A stretch of DNA of 64,000 nt from Ectothiorhodospiraceae bacterium BW-2 (GTDB lineage Bacteria; Pseudomonadota; Gammaproteobacteria; Thiohalomonadales; Thiohalomonadaceae), in the NCBI GenBank assembly GCA_008375315.1, contig CP032507.1, positions 3,186,071-3,250,070 of the forward strand, in the 5' to 3' direction. Positions 9,654 through 15,253 of the stretch are shown piece by piece (the first letter of the stretch is position 1; every line of letters begins with the position of its first letter). The notes under the pieces are model-generated. The model was not told the DNA's origin. It was given only the letters and a program-made list of their open reading frames with translations, and did no database searches. The translations under genes and the position numbers were made by a program.

Positions 9654-9756
9654 TAAAACCTTTCAAAAAATTGTTTAAAAAAATTAATTATAAACTATAT
9701 GGTTTGATTGGGAAACAACTTTACTCATCTCAATGGATCTCTAGCAGAAGATTGGT

Positions 9757-11982
9757 TTAGACCCTTTCATTAATCAGGGAGGTGAACTCGGCTTGAGGCC
9801 GGTGAGTTGGTCGTTCGACTTTACCAAATAGCGCCTCAATATCACCTAACTCAAATCCTGAGGCGGCGAAACCTCGCTGTAGTAGCGGCAGGCTCTGGTT
9901 GAGCAGACCTAGTGTGAGTTGGTCTTCGGCCCAAAAGGTCGAGCTGATGCGCTCTCCTTGCAAGGTTAACTTAGCTCGAATCGCCCCTAAAGGTTGTAGG
10001 TGGATCTGGAGTGTGAGGTGCCACGGCGGCTCCTGTTGGCTCTGCTGCCCCCGCGGCTCTCGTTCAATCACAATATCGAGACTCTCCATACGATTCTCGG
10101 CAACCTTAAGCGGTAGCTCAAAGTGCCAGCGCTGGCTCTCCTGCTCCTCCTTGGGAATCGACTCTAGTTGGTGCGCCTGAATTCTGGCTACCGAGCTATC
10201 GGCTACCCGCAGTAGTTCACCGACTAGCTGCTGCTGATTCGCGGCAGTGGCTGTCGTGGTCGCCGCTGCCGCGGTTTGGGGACGGGGGCTCTGCTGTGAC
10301 TCTAACTGTTGTAGTTGGTTCACTAGGCGCATTAGGTTAAGTTTTAAATCCCCCTCACTGCTTTGACGGGTTAGCAGTTTCGCCTCGGCCAAAAGGCCGC
10401 TATTTTGGAGCGCCTGCTGTACCGACTTAGCGTCAATCGCTCGTTCGGAGTTGAGCAGTGGCGTCAGGGTCTGTTCGGCGAGTTGACGAATCGCTGGAGG
10501 CAGGGGCACGGTTCTATCTTGGACTAACTGCATCAGTCGTCCGAGCCCTTCGGCTAGCGGCTGCTGTCGCGGTAGTATGAGGCGCAGCGCTTCGGTCTCG
10601 ATCTGTTTTACCGCCTTAAATGGCCCCTGCAGCGGCTGTAACACGACCGCTTGGCCCTCTCGCACTTGGCTCTGTAGTAACAGCGTTGCCCCCGGTTTTA
10701 GAGCGAGCCCCTCGCCTACTTTGGCCCACACTCTATCGCCACCTAGTTGCAGTTGGGCCAAATTGCCGTCAACCGCAACCACCTTCGCCTGTCGTATCGC
10801 CCCTTCGGGCGGGGGGGCGGGCCAGTTTGGCTGGGTTGGAATCACCACGGTGCCACGAGGAGCCGCTAGGGTGGAGAGGTTAGATGGTAGCGAGGAGGGA
10901 AGGGGACGATGGCTCTCTGGAAGCTGTTGCAGGGTAATTTGGGTTGCGGTGGTTGCGGTGAGTTGTAATTTTATGGCGGTGCCGGCGGGGAGTGGCGGTT
11001 CACTGCGGGCAGGAAACTGCTCTTTGCCGAGCTGTAAAATGAGCAGCTCCCCTTTAGTGGCGATAACTTTAGCCTCGACGATAGCCCCTTGTTCGACTGG
11101 ACGAGATGGCTGAGAGGGCGGTTGAGAGGGGGGGGGAGTCACTGCGGGCTGTCGTTGTGGCGGTGGCTGTGTGGCGGGGAGGGGAGTCACTGCGGGCTGT
11201 TGTTGTGGCGGTGGCTGTGTGGCGGGGGGGGGAGACTGCGAGGGTTGGATGAAGGGCGTTTGGGAGGGGCGCGAGGGGGTAGCTGGCGCTGTCGCAGGGA
11301 GAGGGGGGACTTGAGGAGCAGAGGGGGGCAGATTGAGCTGAGCTCTAACCGTCGCCGGTAGCTGTTGGGCATCGATAGTCACTTTGGCCAAGGGGGGCTG
11401 GGGGGGGAGTGGGCTAGTGGGGGGGATCAGAGTGGCAGCGACTCTCATCGGCAGCGGTTGTAACAGCAGTTGACTCTGAGTACGGCCACTTACCTGTAGT
11501 TTTAATTCGGTGCTAGGTGGGTGGGGCGTCGTGGTTTGAGCGACCACCCTCTGCGTTCCGATCTGTAGCAGCAACTTATCGCCTCTAGCATCGACCACTT
11601 TAGCATTTAGAGTCGTGCCCTCGGATAGGTGGCCAAAGCGATTGAGCGGAAGGGCGATTTGAGAGGGAGTCGTGCCGCTAGAGGAGGGCGCTGTTACCGC
11701 AGCGCTCGCCGTCGGGAGGGGGGGGGTCGGATTGGTAACAACGCTTAGCTGCGGCAACGGCCCGCCACGATTAACCTGTAGGGTAACCGCCTCTCCCGCT
11801 TTTAACGAAATAGAGCTTAATGCGGTAAACTTCATCTGCCCAATCTGTACCTGAACCCGCCCCTGCTGACTCTCACTCAGCGTGATCCCTTTAACGCTAT
11901 CGCCAGTTTTTAACACGGTTGTTGCGCTGCTCTGTTGCGACAGGCGCAGAGAAGGTGTAGTGAGTGAAGGGGGAAGAGCCAT
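9757..11982 (-). CDS. FliK-like flagellar hook-length control family protein
   Basis: A 741-aa protein. The C-terminal third carries a Flg_hook-type domain: FELPLKVAENRMESLDIVIEREP, then PWHLTLQIHLQPLGAIRAKLTLQGERISSTFWAEDQLTLGLLNQSLPLLQRGFAASGFELGDIEALFG. The N-terminal two thirds alternate short beta-rich modules (VVDARGDKLLLQIG, VIATKGELLILQLG, VVAVDGNLAQLQLGG) with long Pro/Gln-rich linkers that contain a tandem repeat. It is paired with the FlhB-like gene, which originally began 28 bases downstream. The open frame reaches a GTG at 12036; the ATG at 11982 (MALPPSLTTPS) is preferred, though neither has a clear ribosome site. No other flagellar gene is in the window. Confidence 0.8.
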   Translation of the reverse strand: MALPPSLTTPSLRLSQQSSATTVLKTGDSVKGITLSESQQGRVQVQIGQMKFTALSSISLKAGEAVTLQVNRGGPLPQLSVVTNPTPPLPTASAAVTAPSSSGTTPSQIALPLNRFGHLSEGTTLNAKVVDARGDKLLLQIGTQRVVAQTTTPHPPSTELKLQVSGRTQSQLLLQPLPMRVAATLIPPTSPLPPQPPLAKVTIDAQQLPATVRAQLNLPPSAPQVPPLPATAPATPSRPSQTPFIQPSQSPPPATQPPPQQQPAVTPLPATQPPPQRQPAVTPPPSQPPSQPSRPVEQGAIVEAKVIATKGELLILQLGKEQFPARSEPPLPAGTAIKLQLTATTATQITLQQLPESHRPLPSSLPSNLSTLAAPRGTVVIPTQPNWPAPPPEGAIRQAKVVAVDGNLAQLQLGGDRVWAKVGEGLALKPGATLLLQSQVREGQAVVLQPLQGPFKAVKQIETEALRLILPRQQPLAEGLGRLMQLVQDRTVPLPPAIRQLAEQTLTPLLNSERAIDAKSVQQALQNSGLLAEAKLLTRQSSEGDLKLNLMRLVNQLQQLESQQSPRPQTAAAATTTATAANQQQLVGELLRVADSSVARIQAHQLESIPKEEQESQRWHFELPLKVAENRMESLDIVIEREPRGQQSQQEPPWHLTLQIHLQPLGAIRAKLTLQGERISSTFWAEDQLTLGLLNQSLPLLQRGFAASGFELGDIEALFGKVERPTHRPQAEFTSLINERV
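11109..11232 (-). repeat. two tandem copies of a ~54-bp Pro/Gln-coding repeat
   Basis: Within the FliK-like gene two near-identical blocks follow each other. Each encodes TQPPPQ(Q/R)QPAVTP-type sequence and is recognisable by the shared GAGTCACTGCGGGCTGT and GTTGTGGCGGTGGCTGTGTG stretches. They end in G-runs of up to nine bases near 11224-11232. The repeat probably varies in copy number and the G-runs can slip. Confidence 0.75.
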
Positions 11983-12079
11983 CGTAGTGCTTTGGTCTGT
12001 TCTGTGTGGTAAAATTGAGCCCGATAGTGACAACACAAAATAACGAACTTCGATACTCTACCACGATTTGGAACATGAA

Positions 12080-12247
12080 GTGAGATATCCACTCCCCGAT
12101 CAGCTACGAGGCCTAGCTGTAGCGCTTATGGTGCTGTTCCACCTCTGTTATGGCTTAACCCTGTTCGGCTATATGCTGCACCAACCGCTGCTGTTTGGCT
12201 GTTCTACCAACTCAATAGTTGACCAAACAGAGTCAGGGTGCCAATGA
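12080..12247 (+). pseudogene. remnant of a DUF1624 (heparan-glucosaminide N-acetyltransferase-like) membrane protein gene
   Basis: From a possible GTG at 12080 the plus strand reads LPDQLRGLAVALMVLFHL, CYGLTLFGY and MLHQPLLFG before the similarity ends and a stop occurs at 12245-12247, 55 codons in all. The pattern D-x-L-RGLAV-x-LMV-x-FH-x-CYDL-like is the conserved first membrane helix of the DUF1624 family, whose members are normally over 200 aa. The last third overlaps the 3' end of the convergent transporter gene. Read as a 5' gene fragment left by a deletion. It does not look like a small functional gene. Confidence 0.6.
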
Positions 12248-12803
12248 CGATAAACAGTGTGCCACTTAAACGGTGCAGCAGCTTCAGGGGCAGAGAGTGC
12301 AGCAGTGTGACCCCTGCCCACACCCCCATCGCTGAGGTGAAACTGAGTGCCAGTGTGGCACCGAACCAGATGGCAACAGGGTGACCGTGGGTGCTGAGAC
12401 CGGCGACCGCTAGCTGAGTCTTATCCCCTAGCTCTGCCAGCGAGATAAGGGTTAAGGTACTAAAAAAGAGGCTGCGCCCCCCCTGCTGTAGCGCCTTGTT
12501 CGCCGACTCCTCCTCCTCATGGCCGCCACGAATGGCGTGCAGACCAAAACCGATAAAGAGCAGACCAACTATCGTGCCCAACCACTGCGGCGAGATAAGT
12601 TCGTTTAGCGCACTGCCAAACAGCACCGCTAGCAGATTGAGTAGAGCAAAGGCGGTCACCGAACCCCACAGCACCGGCCAGGGGCGATAGCGGGTGGCGA
12701 GGGTCATACAGACGAGCTGACTTTTATCGCCAATTTCGGCCAGCGCAATGACCATTAGAGTAGAAAGTAGCGCCAGCCATGGGGTTTCGAAGAGATTTTC
12801 CAC
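12204..12803 (-). CDS. TMEM165/GDT1 (UPF0016) family cation transporter, probable Mn2+ exporter
   Basis: A 199-aa integral membrane protein with six predicted helices in two similar halves. Each half holds the family signature E-x-G-D-K-(S/T): ALAEIGDKSQLVCMTLA near residue 22 and SLAELGDKTQLAVAGLS near residue 122, separated by a short charged loop GGHEEEESANK. Characterised bacterial and eukaryotic members move Mn2+ or Ca2+ against H+. It starts four bases after the DUF938 stop, so the pair forms an operon with no room for a Mn riboswitch between them. Confidence 0.9.
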   Translation of the reverse strand: MENLFETPWLALLSTLMVIALAEIGDKSQLVCMTLATRYRPWPVLWGSVTAFALLNLLAVLFGSALNELISPQWLGTIVGLLFIGFGLHAIRGGHEEEESANKALQQGGRSLFFSTLTLISLAELGDKTQLAVAGLSTHGHPVAIWFGATLALSFTSAMGVWAGVTLLHSLPLKLLHRLSGTLFIVIGTLTLFGQLLSW

Positions 12804-12807
12804 TCAG

Positions 12808-13413
12808 TTAAATCTCTGGAGAGGCCGCTTTTCGCCAGACTAAAGTTAAATTATTGACCGGCATCTGATGGACGCTCTCCAGCGTGAGCCCTAATGGTTC
12901 GGCGATCTGTTGCAACCAGCTAAGATCACGAATACCGCTAAGGGGATCTTGCCGCTGTAGGTAGTGGTGAAAACGCTCATTGCTAGGGCTAGTAAACTGA
13001 CCATCGATATTAAACGGGCCGTAAATAAGTAGGGGCTTGCCGCTTGGTAATAGGTTAGCGGCCCCTTGAAACATCGCCTCCACCGCCACCGCGCTCATAA
13101 TATGGCAGCTATTGGCGCTAAAGATCGCATCGGCCTGAAGCGCTGGCCACGGCTGCATGACATCTAGGACGATAGCCGGGAGGATGTTGTCGCTACCGCT
13201 ATCGCTGCGCCACTGCTCAATGCCCTCGATATTGGCCGCCAGATCACTCGGCTGCCAACTCAAATGGGGCAGTTCGGGGGCAAAATAGACCGCATGCTGT
13301 CCGGTGCCGCTGGCTATCTCTAGCAGTTGTCGGCTCTCGGTTAAGTAGGGACGAAGAGTGGCTAAGATCGGTTCGCGATTCTCATCACAGGCAGGGGCGT
13401 GGGGTTTGGGCAT
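12808..13413 (-). CDS. DUF938 family class I SAM-dependent methyltransferase
   Basis: The 201-aa product begins MPKPHAPACDENREPILATL and has the family's glycine motif LLEIASGTGQHAVYFAPELP, then ANSCHIMSAVAVEAMFQGA and a C-terminal RDLSWLQQIAEPLGLTLE segment. This is the DUF938/METTL26 group; the substrate is not known. The gene lies between the tRNA-Met terminator and the TMEM165-type gene and is followed four bases later by that gene. Confidence 0.9.
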   Translation of the reverse strand: MPKPHAPACDENREPILATLRPYLTESRQLLEIASGTGQHAVYFAPELPHLSWQPSDLAANIEGIEQWRSDSGSDNILPAIVLDVMQPWPALQADAIFSANSCHIMSAVAVEAMFQGAANLLPSGKPLLIYGPFNIDGQFTSPSNERFHHYLQRQDPLSGIRDLSWLQQIAEPLGLTLESVHQMPVNNLTLVWRKAASPEI

Positions 13414-13458
13414 CGTTCTGCTATTCCTAGTTGATCAATATCGCTCTGTCATGAGCGC

Positions 13459-13488
13459 AAAAAAAAAGCTCACCTTTCGAGGTAAGCC
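13459..13488 (-). terminator. Rho-independent terminator after tRNA-Met
   Basis: On the minus strand GCTTACCT-CGAA-AGGTGAGC forms an 8-bp stem (one G-T pair) with a CGAA tetraloop, followed directly by about ten T residues. It lies 22 bases past the tRNA 3' end. Confidence 0.9.
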
Positions 13489-13510
13489 TTTGATTTAATC
13501 GAGATTTAAA

Positions 13511-13587
13511 TGGTGGCTATGGGTGGACTCGAACCACCGACCCCATCATTATGAGTGATGTGCGCTAACCAACTGTGCCACATAGCC
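13511..13587 (-). tRNA. tRNA-Met (CAT), elongator type
   Basis: The minus strand reads GGCTATGTGGC...CATAGCCACCA, 77 nt including the encoded CCA. The acceptor stem GGCTATG/CATAGCC pairs perfectly, the anticodon loop is ACTCATAAT with CAT, and the T arm is GGTTCGAGTCC. The 1:72 position is a G-C pair, unlike bacterial initiator tRNA, so this is elongator tRNA-Met, closely resembling the E. coli metT sequence. A terminator follows. Confidence 0.96.
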
Positions 13588-13640
13588 AACTGGCCGGAAT
13601 AGTACACTTTCGAAGGATTAGGTGTCAAGTGAATTTTGGT

Positions 13641-14102
13641 CTAGGGACGGGGCGAACGGCTGCGCACACTAAAGTGGCTAATCGCCTTAACCAGCTCACT
13701 GTAGGGGAGGGAGCGGTAGTCGCCATAGATCGATTCAGCCAAGTCGAGGAGGGCGAAGATATCCGCAACCCGCTCGCTACCGCTCTTAGCCGGTTGCAGT
13801 AGTTGTTGCAGACCGAGCATGGAGCCGCATTGAACCTTAACCTCTTTCCCGTGCGGCAACACTCCCTCAACTGCGTGCTTTAACCTTAACGAAAACATCG
13901 CTTTAGTGCGTAACTGTGGTAGTAGCTGATAACACCTAGGGTAACCCGTATCGGGTGAGAGGCAAGAGACCGCCTCCCGCTCGGCAATTAGCAACTTTTG
14001 GGCATAACGACAACCACAGCAACGGCGTAACACCGCTTTGGAGAAGGCGCAAGGGGTAGGGTTATAGTGGCTATAGGTCTGCTTATATTCAGTTTCGTCC
14101 AT
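13641..14102 (-). CDS. cysteine-containing conserved hypothetical protein
   Basis: A 153-aa soluble protein. The N-terminal half holds a dense cysteine pattern: PCAF, RRCCGCRYAQ, AVSC and YPRCYQLL. A segment AQKLLIAEREAVSC-x-YPRCYQLLPQLRTKAMFSLRLK follows, with a C-terminal helical part and a basic tail. The CxC/C-x-C grouping suggests metal or Fe-S binding, which is an inference. It has no signal peptide or membrane helix. It stands alone between tRNA-Met and the Sel1-repeat gene, reading the same way. I cannot name the family. Confidence 0.7.
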   Translation of the reverse strand: MDETEYKQTYSHYNPTPCAFSKAVLRRCCGCRYAQKLLIAEREAVSCLSPDTGYPRCYQLLPQLRTKAMFSLRLKHAVEGVLPHGKEVKVQCGSMLGLQQLLQPAKSGSERVADIFALLDLAESIYGDYRSLPYSELVKAISHFSVRSRSPRP

Positions 14103-14134
14103 CGGGGAGGTATCAAATATTTTTACAAGATTAA

Positions 14135-14776
14135 TTAATGAGTTAGCATCGATTGATACTGCTGCATCATCCGCTGGCGAAACTGTTCCAATTCACTGCG
14201 ATCTAACCTAGCCGTTAACATCGCCATCTCCTTTTGCGCCGCCTCGCTGCCATTTAAAATCGCAAAGGTGAGCCAGTGGAACGCCAGCTCGTTATGTTGG
14301 GGGATTAACCTGCCATCGCTTAACATCTTGCCTAGCTGATATTGCGCCTTAGGGTGGTGCTGAAACGCCGCTTTTTCATACCAGTAGAGCATCGCCTCAC
14401 CATTAGGCTCAATACCGGGGGCACCGCTGATATAGAGATCAGCCAGAGCGCACTGCGCATCGGCATCCCCCGCTTCGGCCGCTTTTTGGTACCACTCCAT
14501 GGCCAGTAGGTGACCATTGACTCGACCGCTGCCTTGGTTGACCAGTATCCATCCTAACAGCGTCATCGCTGCGATATCGCCCTGATCAGCCGCTAGAGTT
14601 AACCACTTTTGTGCCTCATCGTGATTAAATTTGACCCCGCGCCCATTGGCATAGAGGCTGCCAAGTTGACGACAGGCGACTCTGTCCCCACTATCTGCCT
14701 GCTGCTGGATAGAGTCAAGCTGGGAGTTTTTAAAGTCAGCGAGGAATTGTTGCAAAATGTCAGCGGAACTACTCAT
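14135..14776 (-). CDS. Sel1-like repeat (TPR-type) protein
   Basis: The 213-aa product consists of tandem Sel1-like repeats of about 36 residues, for example LGSLYANGRGVKFNHDEAQKWLTLAADQGDIAAMTLLGWIL, WYQKAAEAGDADAQCALADLYISG and WYEKAAFQHHPKAQYQLGKMLSDG. Such solenoids bind protein partners; the partner here is unknown. The start at 14776 (MSSSADILQQF) has an AGGA ribosome site; the open frame reaches 14836. No signal peptide is seen, so it is probably cytoplasmic. It is divergent from the gene at 14882. Confidence 0.85.
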   Translation of the reverse strand: MSSSADILQQFLADFKNSQLDSIQQQADSGDRVACRQLGSLYANGRGVKFNHDEAQKWLTLAADQGDIAAMTLLGWILVNQGSGRVNGHLLAMEWYQKAAEAGDADAQCALADLYISGAPGIEPNGEAMLYWYEKAAFQHHPKAQYQLGKMLSDGRLIPQHNELAFHWLTFAILNGSEAAQKEMAMLTARLDRSELEQFRQRMMQQYQSMLTH

Positions 14777-14881
14777 TGTTATCCTGTCGATGTGCCATAA
14801 TGGGATAATCATCGGGCTAAATACAGAGGAGTTCAACCCTGTAACAGCAGATAATTTACCGCCAACCTACAGGAAAATAGT

Positions 14882-15184
14882 ATGAGTGAAACCAACACCA
14901 ATAACGCCAATAGCGAAGAGAAGATCCTTAAAGCCGTTAAAACCGTGCTTACCCATGTCATTAAAGATACGGCGACGGCACCGGGAATGAAACATCCGCT
15001 TTCAGATCAAACCATACAAGGCTTGCGCGACTGTTTGGTGATGATTACCCAACGCGAACAGGAGCTCGACGCTGCCGCCGGCAGAGTCAATGCTGCCAGA
15101 CCCCATTTTACCGATGAGCTAAAAAGTGGTGAGGGTGAGGTGGTAGTCTCGTTAGATGCCATTCGCAGACAACGCAATCGGTAA
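14882..15184 (+). CDS. 100-aa hypothetical protein
   Basis: The ATG at 14882 has an ACAGGAAA ribosome site. The product is soluble and mostly helical: an N-terminal Asn/Glu-rich stretch, then KILKAVKTVLTHVIKDTATAPGMKHPLSDQTIQGLRDCLVMITQRE and a coil-like part ending in DAIRRQRNR. I recognise no domain. It is divergent from the Sel1-repeat gene and convergent with the MCP at 15254. The ribosome site and typical codon use support a real gene. Confidence 0.65.
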   Translation: MSETNTNNANSEEKILKAVKTVLTHVIKDTATAPGMKHPLSDQTIQGLRDCLVMITQREQELDAAAGRVNAARPHFTDELKSGEGEVVVSLDAIRRQRNR

Positions 15185-15220
15185 GTTCTTATAATGTATA
15201 TTATGTAAAGTAACAGACCC

Positions 15221-15237
15221 TCAGGCACTGAGCCTGA
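15221..15237. other. small inverted repeat between convergent genes
   Basis: TCAGGC-ACTGA-GCCTGA lies in the 69-base gap between the convergent genes ending at 15184 and 15254. It could end transcription from either side, but neither strand has a U-run, so this is only a candidate. Confidence 0.3.
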
Positions 15238-15253
15238 CCGCTGCACCGAACGA

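Larger units (their letters stand above)
8722..9721 (-). mobile_element. IS5-family-type insertion sequence, 1000 bp, flanked by TA
   Basis: The segment is strikingly AT-rich compared with its surroundings and holds a two-frame DDE transposase. The ends are inferred from the target: with one TA copy (8720-8721 or 9722-9723) kept, the flanks join to restore an in-frame start ATGAGTAGTGAT for the FlhB-like gene, 28 bases after the FliK-like stop. Reading inward, both ends show TGTTTC at the same offset (positions 5-10), with A at position 2, and further in both carry AATCAA, so the inverted repeats are short and imperfect. A 2-bp TA duplication fits IS5-family groups such as IS427. The exact ends could be off by a few bases. 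Confidence 0.8.

Noticed and set aside
8719-9744. CTAG direct repeats (8719-8722 and 9741-9744) as target duplication of the IS5-type element
   Set aside because: Joining the flanks at CTAG leaves the FlhB-like gene with no start codon, whereas the TA junction restores one in frame and gives matching TGTTTC at both ends. CTAG is common here by chance.
10577-11113. 178-aa open frame on the plus strand opposite the FliK-like gene
   Set aside because: It is a shadow caused by GC-rich, low-complexity sequence; the opposite strand carries the Flg_hook domain.
12804-12807. Mn-responsive riboswitch before the TMEM165-type gene
   Set aside because: Only four bases separate it from the upstream gene, so there is no leader.
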